A DNA stretch of 64,000 nucleotides from Bryoerythrophyllum caledonicum (taxonomy: Eukaryota > Streptophyta > Bryopsida > Pottiales > Pottiaceae), in assembly GCA_963971425.1 (NCBI GenBank), contig OZ020524.1, forward strand, positions 1,955,773 to 2,019,772, given 5' to 3'. The translations under genes were made by a program, and so were the position numbers. This document shows, one piece after another, positions 45,053 through 55,044 of this stretch. The notes below the pieces were generated by a model. That model was not told where the DNA came from. It saw nothing but the letters and a program-made list of their open reading frames with translations, and ran no database searches. The stretch's first letter is position 1; the number at the start of each line of letters is the position of its first letter.

Positions 45053-45535
45053 CTTGCTGGTGACACCCTTCGACAAATTAGGCTTCAGAAGAAGGCAGAA
45101 TTGGGATGAGGGAGGGAATTGTAGTATTGATTGGACATAAGAACATAGTACTATGAGTGGGTGGGTTTCATGCAGTACGGATGGGTCTAAATTCTACATG
45201 AGCATGAAAAACTGGACGAGAGGCACATGTGCGAAGTTCCTGTATTCCCGATGAATGTCATAAGTGCCAATGACGCCGCGGGAATGAGGCTGTGGGTTGT
45301 GTTTCCCTATCATCCCCTACTCAAGTGCTCCTTTCTTCATCATACCCAAGGCCAGGTCAAATCCCACCGGCCTAGCATTCGCTGGGTTTTGTCTCATCAC
45401 GGGACAAGACGCATAAAGCTCCATGTGCCAAGATACTCACACCCTACCTTCCAGCGACAACTTGACTTTTCGGGACCTCACACTTCAACACCTACCCTTC
45501 CCCATGAAGTTCCCACATTTGACTAATTTTGTTTC
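45053..45535. other. No gene recognised
   Basis: A 99-codon open frame (45227-45526) has no motif I can name and is probably fortuitous. Confidence 0.4.
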
Positions 45536-45538
45536 TAA

Positions 45539-45978
45539 GAGCACCTCCACCAGGGACGCGCCAGCCGGGTGGAGACTGCCCTGGGTTTTGGCCCTGAACC
45601 CTGCCCCGTGGTTGGGCTGCAGGGCGCCTAGCGCAGCGCTAGCCGGGAGCAAGGTTATCCGGCCTGGAAACCTGGCTCTCATAATAAAAGCCCTGCTGTG
45701 GGTCCATGCAAAAACGCGTCAGTGAATGGACTGTCAGTGGCAGCCACTCCCACAGCCATTGTTGCTCCACCACGTGCTAGAACCAAATTGGTGGCCTAGC
45801 CCCAGTGAAATTTTCAATCCCCCACCATATTCTCTCCTTTTCCAGGCTTGCTCCCAACTCCCTCCATCCCGCCTGACCAGTTTGGCGGCCCCGACCAGCG
45901 CGGTGGGGGAGCACCTTCCTCCAGACCCACCAAACCTGACAGGTTTGCCGGGATGGGGAGCCTGCGGTGGAGGTGCTC
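45539..45978. mobile_element. Tourist/PIF-Harbinger-like MITE (440 bp, GC-rich)
   Basis: TAA (45536-45538), then GAGCACCTCCACCAGGGACG ... GGTGGAGGTGCTC, then TAA (45979-45981). TIRs resembling GAGCATCTCCAACAG are common in plant MITEs, and a TAA duplication fits PIF/Harbinger. The interior is unusually GC-rich for this region. Confidence 0.8.
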
Positions 45979-45981
45979 TAA

Positions 45982-46824
45982 ACCCCTTAAGGCCGAAAGC
46001 CCCAAGGTGGGCTTTTATGAATAACATGCGTGTTCCTATGGTTGCAACTTATTTTTTCCAATTCTTTAAATTTTGCACTAAGATGAGAACCATGCGGAAA
46101 TATAAATTTTCATTCTCGTGGATTCATTGAAATTATGCCATCTTTTATTTTTTCTTTGTCAAGGGTAGCCACTTCAGGCAACTTCAATTTTCTTTTGCTA
46201 TGATCCTCTATTAATGATGAGATTTTCAACAAAAGTAATTAATATGATTTTATTTGACATTCTAAAGAAAATAACATTTCATAGTGTAAAACTTTCACTC
46301 CTAAACGAGTCACATGTTTTTCACACCTTTTTTGAGCAAGGTGGTGGGAAAAAAAAGTTTCCATTTCCTCATGAATTGGAGATCTTCAATTCTTCAAAAA
46401 GAAGCATGAACCTTAGTTTTGATCTTTTTTTAATTTTCAATTATACATGAATGCATCAATTAAAAATAAAAATGTGGTTGAGTGATTTTGAATCATTCTT
46501 CATTGCTTTCAAGAAACTAACATTACATACATTTCAATGGTATAAAATCTATAACCTTTGTAATGCAAAACTTTGTTACCAAGTCAAGTCAATAGTCACC
46601 TAATCCTTTGAACGCAAAGAAGAAGTTAAACTATTTTCTTCACTTCATATTCTATGATCTTTCATTTGTGCAGTCAAAGATTATAAAAATTTGTGAGCAT
46701 GTGGTTTTAGTAGTGTAGATTAAGATTTTACAATTAGATATGGAAGTAGTTACTTTATGTTTGTGCTTCACTCTTTGGACTACAATAAGCAATTGAAGTG
46801 TTACTCGAAAAATAGTTACGGACA
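45982..46824 (+). mobile_element. TTAA-family element, copy 6 (diverged)
   Basis: Left end ACCCCTTAAGGCCGAAAGCC, then AAGGTGGGC; the interior is collinear with other copies but strongly diverged; the right end is eroded where copy 7 begins at TTAA (46825-46828). The left flank CTAA overlaps the TAA of the adjacent Tourist-like MITE. Confidence 0.7.
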
Positions 46825-46828
46825 TTAA

Positions 46829-47913
46829 CCCCTAAAGTTTTTGGCCATAAAATCCCAAATTCTGCCTCAATTCTGCCCTGTTTTAGTTCAAGGTAGAATT
46901 ATGCAAATTCGAACGTATTTTAAAGAATCTAACCGTAGGATCTAGTACCTAACTTGTACATGTATGTGTACACAGAATTTTAGATTGTAACTCCTCACCG
47001 TTTGGAAGATCATAAGGTTTGAACTTGAGAGAAAAGTTTTTTTTGGTACTGCCCGGCAGGGACAGCCACCCTTCGGAGAGTGAAACAGCCAATTTTTTGA
47101 GATCGTGTGGTTGGAGGCTCTTCAGTTTTGGATTCTAAAGTGAGTTGGGAGTATGCTCAAAAAAATTGAAGACAATACAACACACAGAAGCATTGGAAAA
47201 CCACATTTCCAGTGACGGGAGTCAAATGAAATGCATATACACTGGCTCTTTTTCCACACTACAAATGCCTAAGAAGATCATCTATTTTTTGAAATCCGAA
47301 CGGTGTATACATGCATTTGTATGGAAAAGAAATTGTAGAGGAAAGAAATCCAAAAAATAAATAAATCCAAAATAGATATGAATTTTACAGCATATACTGT
47401 GGTTTAGGAGGAGAAAATGGTGAAGGAAAAATGGGTGACGAAGGTGACCCAATCACTGTTGATCTGCCTGAAAGTTTTTATAAAACTTGGAACTTTGACT
47501 GAATATATCTCAAGATCCGTACGGTCAAAATTTACAGAACTTGGTACGTATACTAATTGGATGGCTCTAAACAAGATCCTACGGTTGGATTTTTCAAAAT
47601 CAAGTTTTAAAAAAAATTGTGAAACGATTTCAGAAAGGATCATTTGGAAGTCACTGTAGACTGTCACAGATTTGGTACACCACTCCCATTGGCCACAAAC
47701 CTGCCCCAGCTGCCCTGAATTGAATTTTGATCTTTAAACACGAATTATTTCTTAACTACGGGCCCGATGAAAGTAAAATTTGGTCTTGTTAGGAAGATAT
47801 GACAATTTCCCATGCTGTGCCAAAGTTACAGCCACATCCGGTAAAATTTGACTCATAGGGAGCCTGACCGGACCCTAAATCATACCAAAACTGTTGAGTT
47901 GATGCTTTAGGGG
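46829..47913. mobile_element. TTAA-family element, copy 7 (1085 bp, foldback subfamily)
   Basis: TTAA, then CCCCTAAAGTTTTTGGCC; right end GAGTTGATGCTTTAGGGG, then TTAA (47914-47917). AACCGTAGGATCTAGTACC near 46930 is mirrored by GATCCTACGGTT near 47576, so the interior is itself an imperfect long inverted repeat. Related to copy 1. Confidence 0.8.
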
Positions 47914-47917
47914 TTAA

Positions 47918-48224
47918 GGGATTATAACAAAAAATTACAAATAGTTTTTGGGGATCCTATACATTTGAGATCAATTTTGGCATTTTATTGCTTTTATATT
48001 TTTGGCTACATGTAAAAATAAGTAAATACTATTCTAGAAGTAAATTTTGAGTTCTAAAAAAATAAAGTAAAACGTTTGAGAAATGAGGACCCTGCTTTAG
48101 CTCTTTTCAATATTCTGGTTAATAGTAGTATGTGGTTTAGCTCTTTAGCATGTGGTTCTTCTTGTGATCTTTCATTTTTTTGTCTTAGAATTGTATAAGA
48201 ATTATCCGGAAAATAAAATTTAGA
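47918..48224. other. No feature recognised; AT-rich
   Basis: Spacer between TTAA copy 7 and the Helitron helicase end. Confidence 0.4.
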
Positions 48225-48814
48225 CCTTTTTTTATTGTTCATTCTGGCCTGATATTAAAAAGTCTTGAATTCATGCAAGCATCGTAGAGGTTGCACCAGC
48301 ACGCATATTCCAACGTAAGGTGCACACCTCAACATGACACCACATGTAAGACTCCTTGATTGATACTGCAACAATATCTGACCACAAGTAGTTGGGAACA
48401 ACAAGCAACACATGTCTGAAATTGCCGCACATTACAAAAAGTGATTCCTCCAAAGGGCACATCATGTCTGGTTATGTCACGGAGAATACAGTCAACAACT
48501 TCAAAAGTAAGCTTGTTGACCATTGACGCCTTGTCCCATAGAAGAGCCTTGTACGCCATACCAATTTTGCCAAATCATTTTGTCAACAGATGTTGCATAC
48601 AAAAGTTGGGTCCAACTCAATCGGAATTTTGAATCTTGAATGAGCAAACATGTCTTTGTGTAGCAACAACATGGAAATTCTGGACTAAGAAGCTATCAAT
48701 GCAATTTGATTTTGCGCACGCAGAAACTTCAGGATGAGATTCTCGAAGTATGTTTTCATGGTAACAACTCGTCCATCCACAAAATAAATCTTGATTGAGA
48801 TGGCAAGTGTGCTC
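48225..48814 (-). pseudogene. Helitron PIF1-type helicase fragment
   Basis: Minus-strand reading after the copia insertion: IYFVDGRVVTMKTYFENLIL (degenerate Walker A, plus ~48740-48795), then IPIELDPTFVCNI, LLWDKASMVNKLTFEVVDCI with LRDITRHDVPFGGITF (Walker B region, DEA changed to DKA), VMCGNFRHVLLVVPNYLWSD and VEVCTLRWNMRAG. The order matches the PIF1-like helicase that unwinds DNA during rolling-circle transposition of Helitrons. The Walker A glycines are mostly lost and several frameshifts occur. The upstream part continues at 53993. Confidence 0.85.
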
Positions 48815-48819
48815 AATTG
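48815..48819. other. Copia target-site duplication AATTG (left)
   Basis: Identical to 53988-53992 on the other side of the element. Confidence 0.95.
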
Positions 48820-49100
48820 TGTTAGGAGAGGACAATATACAACACCACCATGTCCACATGAAAGAGAGCTCTGACCGGGTGAGGTCAGCTCTTATATACT
48901 TAAGAGGTGGTTAGGTGGCATTAATAGCCAATCAGCCACCTAATTCAGTAGTGGGCGATGTAATCAAGACTGCCATAATTAGGTAGGTAAGTTTACTTAC
49001 CTACCCTAATTAGGTAGGTAAGTCTCATAAATACCGCCTAACTACAGTGGACCCGGGAGTTTAAGTAAGAGTAGCTAGGCTATTTTAGGCTATCTCAACA
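48820..49100 (-). repeat. Copia 3' LTR
   Basis: TGTTAGG...CTCAACA on the plus strand (TGTTGAG...CTAACA on the minus strand). It contains the GGTAGGTAAG/CTTACCTACC palindrome at 48982-49005. Confidence 0.97.
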
Positions 49101-49109
49101 CTCCTCCTC
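49101..49109 (-). promoter_or_regulatory. Copia polypurine tract
   Basis: GAGGAGGAG on the minus strand, directly abutting the 3' LTR: the expected primer for plus-strand DNA synthesis. Confidence 0.8.
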
Positions 49110-49168
49110 GAATAAATGATTTTCTCGTTAAAAAACTGCGGTAAAAATGCAGAAAAAGAGTAAAATCT

Positions 49169-52100
49169 TTATTCGCTTGCTAACTCCGTGAGGGTCCGCA
49201 TGCCAGCTGCTTTGATCAGCTTGCGGTGTTGATGTGCGGGTAGAGCCTTCGTAAGTACGTCCGCAATATTTTCTGCTGAAGCAATCTTCTTTGCTTGAAT
49301 TTGCCGTGTTTCGATTAGATCTTGTGTGTAACTGAATAGATGAGGGCTGATATGCTTGACACGGTCGGCCTTAATAAATCCAGAAGAAACCTGTTCAATA
49401 CAAGCTGCATTGTCTTCAAATAAAGTGATCGGCTCCTCCTGGTGTGAAATACCGCTCATCTTGAAGATGGTGTAGTGCATTGTGCGGATCCAAACCGCTT
49501 CGCGGGATGCTTCGTGAAATGCAACTAACTCCGTGTGGTTGGTTGATGTGGCCGTGATCGTCTGTTTGGTTGATCGCCAGGATATCGGCGCTCCGTTCTT
49601 GATGAATACGTAGCCTGTCTGAGATTTGCCCGTGGCTGGATCCGTCTTGAATCCGGCGTCGGCATAGCCGGTGATGGCGCTGGACTTGGTTTTGTGGAAG
49701 TGGAGGCCGAGGTCTGTCGTCCATCGCAGATACCATAGGAGATGCTTAACTCCTCGCCAGTGTCTATCGGTTGGCTTTTGATTGTGGCGAGCAAGCACGC
49801 TGACGGCGAAGGAGATATCGGGTCTGGTGTTGGTCGCCAAATAGAGTAGCGCTCCAACAACTGCTAAATACTTGGGCCGATCCACTTCCTCTTCCTCCTC
49901 TTCTGCTGGCCGATAAGGGTCCTCGTCGGTGCGACTTTTCCCGATCATTGGGGCGGACAGCGCGTTGGCGTCGGCCATGTTGAAGAGCAGCAAAAGCTTC
50001 TTCACGTAGGTCTGCTGATGTAGAAGGATGCTTCCATCTGGATAGTGTTGAATTTGCAGGCCAAGACAAAATGAAGTACGGCCTAGCACTTTCATCTCAA
50101 ATTTGTCTGTGAGTAACTTTTCAACTCGTGCGCTAAGCGCTACGGTGCCTATTGAATTTAAATCATCCACATAAACTGCAAGAATTACAAAACCCGTCGT
50201 GTCTTTGAGGACAAATATGCACGGAAGTGCGGGGTCATTTGTAAATCCCTGCGACAGTAGGTAGGTTTTGAGATGGTGATACCAAGCTCGGCCGGCTTGT
50301 TTCAAGCCATAAAGTGCCTTTCTGATCTTGAGACCAGAATATTTTCGAGGGATAGGCTTGGTCTGATCGGGGAGAAATCCGGGAGGGGGCTGGATATGGA
50401 TTTCGGCGTCTAGGTCGCCGTATAAGTATGCTGTCACCACGTCGAGCAAGCGGGTTTCTAAGGAAAGCTGGACGGCTAAGCTTAGAAGGTAGCGGAAGGA
50501 TGTACTATCCATAACGGGGGAGTAAGTTTGTTCGAAGTCTATGCCGAGTTTTTGGGTGAAACCCTGGGCGACTAATCTTACTTTAAATCTGATGACTTCC
50601 CCTAGGTCGTTTCGTTTGCGTGTAAATATTAGCTTGTGTCCAATTGGTTTATCTAGCAGATTGGTCACTAGTGGTCCGAAAACTCCTCGTTTTCTAAGGG
50701 AACTATATTCTGCTTCTATGGCTTTTTCCCACTGGGGCCATTCGTCACTCTTTTGGGCCTGTTTTAATGTAAGGGGATCTGAGTCCAGGGTCGCAAGACT
50801 TGACAAAAACATTTCTACGTCGTCCCAGGGCTGTTCTAGTTCGGTGTTTAATACTGTGGGTGCCCGGGAACGGGGTGTATGGTTTAGTTTCCGTTTCTTA
50901 ACGGGTTCTGATGCGGGATTTCCTGATCCGGGGACCGGGCTTCGAACTATCCGGGGACCGGAGTAGAAGCCATCTGGGATCTTCTCGGCGAGGTTCTGGA
51001 GATTTAAAATCTTTCTAACTTCTGAGTCGGTTAACGCCGTACGAGGATCTGGATTCAGGGTCAAGGTTTCTGGTGATCTAAAGTTTAGATTGCTATGTTT
51101 GGTTTTGGTTTGGGCACTCGGGAATCTAGTTTCTATGAACTTACAATTCTGGAACCGAGCTTTGTGAATATCATCTCTATTGATCAGTTCATATCTAATA
51201 ACACTGGGGGAATCATAACCAAGGTAAATCCCTCGATTTCTATGAGGGGTGATGGTTTTCTGTTGGGGTTCGGGGGCTGGGATCCACACTTCGCAGCCAA
51301 AGGTGCGGAGGTGGGCTACGTTCGGTGTCCGACCGGACGCCATCTCGAGGGGTGACTGTGTGAGTAATAGAGTGGGTCTTAGGCGCAGCAGGACGGCCGC
51401 GTGTAAGACGGCGTGACCCCAGAACTCAGGTGCTAAGCTAGCGTGTATTAGGAGGGGCCTAACGATCAGTTGGATCTTTTTGATATAGGCTTCTGCTAGT
51501 CCGTTTTGTGAGTGCTCGTAAGGGGCTGAATATGTGAGTGATATACCAGTTGCGGTGCAAAAATCCTCAAAAGCTTGTGATTTGAACTCTAAGGCGTTGT
51601 CCATCCTAAGAAAACAAATCTGATTATCGGGAAAATGGGTTCTAAACCGGATAATCATAGCTAGGGTTTTAGGAAAAACCATGTTACGGGTTGTGAGCAG
51701 GGAAACCTCAGCATGTCTACCCGATGCGTCGACCAAGACAAAGAAGTACTGGAACTGACCTGATTTTGGGTTGATCGGCCCACATATGTCACCGTGGAGC
51801 CGATGCAGCGGGGCGGGCATTTCTGTCGGGAGCGTCCATCGCGATGGCTGGCGGATGAGCTTGCCTTGTATACACGCCGCGCACTCCTCTACGCGCTCCG
51901 CGTCCCGTGTGCAGAGGTCGTGACCGACTAAGGTCGGGACCATTTTTCTCATCATGGTCGTCCCAGGGTGCCCCAGCCGGCGATGCCAAACATCAGCCTT
52001 CGTGTTGGTTGTCAAAAAGGACATCGGCACCCCTTTCAGGGGTAGGCATGGGGATCTACGTCCGCCATCCTCTTCCTCACTCTTACGAGCGGGGCTAGGT

Positions 52101-53515
52101 ACAGCGCCAACAAGGGGCAGCTCGTACAGGCCGGTGGCTCCCGCGTGTGCGGTGGCAAAGAGTCTCTCGCCTTGCCGTAGCTCGAGGACCTCATCATCAA
52201 TTCCTACCGCGGTAGAAACGTGGATTTGATTGGCCCGTAAATCCCGGTAGCTGATCAGACTCCGGGGGGCATCCGGGACATACATTGCCCTCTTGCAGGT
52301 GAGGGGGGCTCCCCCGGGCAAGACTATGTTTGCCCGGCCCTCGCGGAATTTAAAGGTCCGCTTGCCTGCGATGGTGATTATATCACAAGTTTGCCACGGC
52401 TCGTTCCTAGTTCTGAACTCAAAGAACGCCGGGTCTTGGAGAATGGTGTGAGTGGACGCACTGTCTAACAAAGCAACTCTCGCTTTGCTAGGTTGTGACC
52501 CAAACTGTACCATATAGTTTTCTGGGTCGACATCGTTTAGCGTAAGGGAGGGGGCATCGAGAGTATGGGTTTCTCTCTTTCCTTCCCTTAAGGACTTTAA
52601 CTCTCTATACATGTCGACGATATATTGTGACGCTCGACAATCCTTAAGAAAGTGCCCTGGACGACCACACTTGTGACATGACCCTCGCGATCCACTCCCT
52701 GATGTACTTGTCGACTTATCGGGTCGATGTGTGTACCTCGGGTTCTTGTCTGATTGCTGTTGATCACGACGTGGGGGGCGCCAATCGCCTCGGGATCGTC
52801 GCCTGGGAGCCTCCGCGCTGTGGGTTTCTCGCCTGGGGTTTGTCGACTTCGACGGCGTCGTCGAGTTGGGTTGCTTGCGGCTTTCCTTTACTTCGCTTGT
52901 GTGAACCTCCTTCGCAGGTCGCGCCTCGGCGTTTTTAAGGAGCATCTGCTGCTGCTTTTCAGCTAAAAGCAAATATGACATAAGCTCCGAATGTTGTGTA
53001 AATCGCATGTTACGGTACTGCTGAGCTAGAATAGCACATGCGGGGGGAAAAGTTGAGAGGGTCTTTTCGATTAAGTCGACGTCGGTAACCGTGTCGCCGC
53101 AGAGGCGAAGCTGCGCGACGATGCGGTGTAGTTCGGAGTTGAACGCGATGAAATTCGGAAAATCCAGTACGCGCAGACTGAGCCAGTCGCTGCGGGCTTG
53201 GAGGAGGAAAATCGTTTCCTCATGCTTGAAGCGCGCTTCCAATGCTGACCAGAGTACCGCCGGATCTTCAACCTGTATGTATTGTTGACGCAGGGACGCA
53301 TCGATGTGTCGCCGGATGATGAGAAGCGTCTGCCACTTGTAGGTGGCTGGTATCTCCGCCTCGGGCTCTCCCTCCAGCGTGACGATCAGCTCCTCCGCGC
53401 TCAAGTAGGTCTTTATATCGACGTACCAATTAAGGTAATTCGAGCCGTCTGCCTCAAGTGGGTCGAAGAAAAGTGGGGTGGTTCGTGTCTCTCTTGGTTT
53501 TATCACCGTCGCCAT
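49169..53515 (-). CDS. Ty1/copia Gag-Pol polyprotein, intact (1448 aa)
   Basis: One frame from ATG 53515 to a stop at 49169-49171. In order: Gag (residues ~1-210); basic region; zinc knuckle CHKCGRPGHFLKDC (~279-292); aspartic protease LLDSASTHTIL (~350, DSA rather than the commoner DSG); integrase zinc domain (WHRRLGHPG ~513, then CAAC) and catalytic D/D/E (LHGDICGPI ~575; LRMDNALEF ~638; SQNGLAEAYIKK ~671); reverse transcriptase with AVYVDDLNSIG (~1115); RNase H (GYADAGFKTD ~1283; LFEDNAACIEQ ~1367); C-terminal ADVLTKALP. The order protease-integrase-RT-RNase H defines Ty1/copia. Gag and Pol are fused without a frameshift, as usual in plants. All motifs appear intact, so the element may be able to transpose. 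Codon use is more GC-rich than the surroundings. Confidence 0.97.
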   Translation of the reverse strand: MATVIKPRETRTTPLFFDPLEADGSNYLNWYVDIKTYLSAEELIVTLEGEPEAEIPATYKWQTLLIIRRHIDASLRQQYIQVEDPAVLWSALEARFKHEETIFLLQARSDWLSLRVLDFPNFIAFNSELHRIVAQLRLCGDTVTDVDLIEKTLSTFPPACAILAQQYRNMRFTQHSELMSYLLLAEKQQQMLLKNAEARPAKEVHTSEVKESRKQPNSTTPSKSTNPRRETHSAEAPRRRSRGDWRPPRRDQQQSDKNPRYTHRPDKSTSTSGSGSRGSCHKCGRPGHFLKDCRASQYIVDMYRELKSLREGKRETHTLDAPSLTLNDVDPENYMVQFGSQPSKARVALLDSASTHTILQDPAFFEFRTRNEPWQTCDIITIAGKRTFKFREGRANIVLPGGAPLTCKRAMYVPDAPRSLISYRDLRANQIHVSTAVGIDDEVLELRQGERLFATAHAGATGLYELPLVGAVPSPARKSEEEDGGRRSPCLPLKGVPMSFLTTNTKADVWHRRLGHPGTTMMRKMVPTLVGHDLCTRDAERVEECAACIQGKLIRQPSRWTLPTEMPAPLHRLHGDICGPINPKSGQFQYFFVLVDASGRHAEVSLLTTRNMVFPKTLAMIIRFRTHFPDNQICFLRMDNALEFKSQAFEDFCTATGISLTYSAPYEHSQNGLAEAYIKKIQLIVRPLLIHASLAPEFWGHAVLHAAVLLRLRPTLLLTQSPLEMASGRTPNVAHLRTFGCEVWIPAPEPQQKTITPHRNRGIYLGYDSPSVIRYELINRDDIHKARFQNCKFIETRFPSAQTKTKHSNLNFRSPETLTLNPDPRTALTDSEVRKILNLQNLAEKIPDGFYSGPRIVRSPVPGSGNPASEPVKKRKLNHTPRSRAPTVLNTELEQPWDDVEMFLSSLATLDSDPLTLKQAQKSDEWPQWEKAIEAEYSSLRKRGVFGPLVTNLLDKPIGHKLIFTRKRNDLGEVIRFKVRLVAQGFTQKLGIDFEQTYSPVMDSTSFRYLLSLAVQLSLETRLLDVVTAYLYGDLDAEIHIQPPPGFLPDQTKPIPRKYSGLKIRKALYGLKQAGRAWYHHLKTYLLSQGFTNDPALPCIFVLKDTTGFVILAVYVDDLNSIGTVALSARVEKLLTDKFEMKVLGRTSFCLGLQIQHYPDGSILLHQQTYVKKLLLLFNMADANALSAPMIGKSRTDEDPYRPAEEEEEEVDRPKYLAVVGALLYLATNTRPDISFAVSVLARHNQKPTDRHWRGVKHLLWYLRWTTDLGLHFHKTKSSAITGYADAGFKTDPATGKSQTGYVFIKNGAPISWRSTKQTITATSTNHTELVAFHEASREAVWIRTMHYTIFKMSGISHQEEPITLFEDNAACIEQVSSGFIKADRVKHISPHLFSYTQDLIETRQIQAKKIASAENIADVLTKALPAHQHRKLIKAAGMRTLTELASE

Positions 53516-53706
53516 CGCGAGGTGGTGTGTGCCTATGGCTCTAGTGGGGGATTCCTAAAAAGCTGACGTCACTCCGGCCGCTCAATCTCTTGGTAATAAA
53601 GTCTTCTGTCTAAACAACTGTAGTGCAGATTCGGAGTGTGTCAGAAAAATGAACAGTGAAACGAATTGTGCTTTCTAGGAATATGAGCTATACAGTGCTG
53701 ATAACG
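53516..53706 (-). other. Copia 5' untranslated leader with candidate primer-binding site
   Basis: TTATCAGCACTG (minus strand, plus 53693-53704) follows the 5' LTR after CG, where the primer site is expected. It does not begin with the usual TGG, so priming may use an internal tRNA fragment. The remaining ~180 bp lead to the Gag ATG. Confidence 0.6.
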
Positions 53707-53987
53707 TGTTAGGAGAGGACAATATACAACACCACCATGTCCACATGAAAGAGAGCTCTGACCGGGTGAGGTCAGCTCTTATATACTTAAGAGGTGGTTA
53801 GGTGGCATTAATAGCCAATCAACCACCTAATTCAGTAGTGGGCGATGTAATCAAGACTGCCATAATTAGGTAGGTAAGTTTACTTACCTACCCTAATTAG
53901 GTAGGTAAGTCTCATAAATACCGCCTAACTACAGTGGACCCGGGAGTTTAAGTAAGAGTAGCTAGGCTATTTTAGGCTATCTCAACA
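53707..53987 (-). repeat. Copia 5' LTR with promoter
   Basis: 281 bp, one base different from the 3' LTR. On the minus strand it has ATTGG (inverted CCAAT) followed by TATATAAGAG (plus 53777-53786), a plausible U3 promoter; transcription would begin near 53750. The GGTAGGTAAG palindrome is at 53869-53892. Confidence 0.95.
53776..53788 (-). promoter_or_regulatory. Copia LTR TATA box
   Basis: AGTATATAAGAG on the minus strand in the 5' LTR, ~265 bp upstream of the Gag ATG. The same site is present in the 3' LTR (48889-48901). Confidence 0.7.
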
Positions 53988-53992
53988 AATTG
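53988..53992. other. Copia target-site duplication AATTG (right)
   Basis: Matches 48815-48819 exactly. Confidence 0.95.
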
Positions 53993-55044
53993 CATGACTC
54001 TTTTGTAAATGTCTTGCTGCTGGTTGTTCAACATTTCAATTTTCAGTTGAACCTCTTATCTCAACTATGCAATATTGGTGTTGAGATACTACAGAATAAG
54101 CTGATTTGCTTGCAATTACTCCATGGGAGATGCTAGTTGTGGTTGATCAAAATCGTCCAACGAATCTCAAATGTTGTAAGCAACTAAGCAAATATGTTCA
54201 ATGCAAGACTATGAATCTCCTCCTTTGATGGTTGCTCTACTCCAACCTGCTATAAACAATGCCCACAATTGTTCGATAAACTCTTACAAAACTGCTCCCA
54301 TAGTTGCAATGGGTGTGCATGTGATCTGTACGTCAAAATGGTCGCTAGGAGCAAACGGGGCTAAACGCTTGACAACATCATTGCACTTTCATGGAGACAT
54401 TGCGCTTACTCTTCATTGTTTGAGTAAAGTCCAAGAGCATTGCTTGCAGCCTTGAAAGTGCTAAAGAAAGCGCCTTCAGAAGTACGCATGTAAAGAAAAG
54501 ATGTCAGGCCTGTCACCACCATCGAAGGTGTCCGAAGAAAATATCCCTTGCTTGCTGATGGACTGACAAAGTAAAGACCCCCTTATTGTTAAACCTTTAT
54601 TTGGATTGCCCATCTCTTCTCTGGCAGCCATGTCATGAAGCCGGAAGGAAAGCCAACTCAAGACGTCTCTTTGGCAAGTGGATTTGTCCAATTTGCCGTA
54701 AACCATACCATCGGAGTTGTCCACCAAACTCAATTGTGTTAAGAATGTCTGCCACATTTTTGTTTGCATTAAAGGTTATACGTTGCTGATTGGGTAGATG
54801 AACTTCCGAACATTGGATTGCCGGAGATCTGTTTTGCATTGGAAACCCAAAAAGCCTCCACATAAAAATGCAGGGACGTAGAGACGTAGCAACGTAGCAA
54901 TCATCAATGTATTCTTGAATCTCGTCATTGCTTTCCAAGACCATAGTTACGGGACTGTGACCTTTGTACATGTATATAGTTAGGTACTTGACAATAGTGA
55001 TTGACGAACATATCTGTCGGCAAAAGTGAACTGTAAATTATTAA
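53993..55044 (-). pseudogene. Helitron Rep-helicase middle region
   Basis: Minus-strand reading: ICSSITIVKYLTIYMYKGHS (the KYL.KY.YKGHD motif that ends the Rep domain), EIQEYIDDCYVATS, FPMQNRSPAIQCSEVHLPNQ, then AFFSTFKAASNALGLL, VVKRLAPFAPSDHFD, LWALF and LNNQQQDIYKRVMQ before the copia TSD. This is the standard Helitron linker between Rep and helicase. Several stops and frameshifts are present. Upstream it stops at TTAA (55041-55044), where another repeat begins; the missing Rep part resumes at 59530. Confidence 0.85.

Larger units (their letters stand above)
48820..53987 (-). mobile_element. Young, apparently intact Ty1/copia LTR retrotransposon (5168 bp)
   Basis: 281-bp LTRs at both ends, a perfect 5-bp target duplication AATTG, one uninterrupted polyprotein, a primer-binding-site candidate and a polypurine tract. 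The two LTRs differ at one position only (CAATCAGCC versus CAATCAACC). It interrupts a Helitron helicase gene directly upstream of its Walker A motif; removing the element and one AATTG keeps the Helitron reading frame (LNNQQQDIYKRVMQ, then LSTLAISIKIYFVDG). Confidence 0.97.

Noticed and set aside
45227-45725. Overlapping ~100-codon frames near the Tourist-like MITE as a small gene.
   Set aside because: No splice sites, homology impression or codon bias; part overlaps the MITE terminal repeat.
18798-47913. The nonsense-rich, transition-biased decay as fungal repeat-induced point mutation.
   Set aside because: Repeat families and MITE types look plant-like, and the long GC-rich CCGG segment and intact copia element argue against genome-wide RIP.
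50541-53566. Plus-strand open frames opposite the copia polyprotein (for example 50541-50966 and 52678-52938).
   Set aside because: They are antisense shadows of a GC-richer coding region, with no motif or start context of their own.
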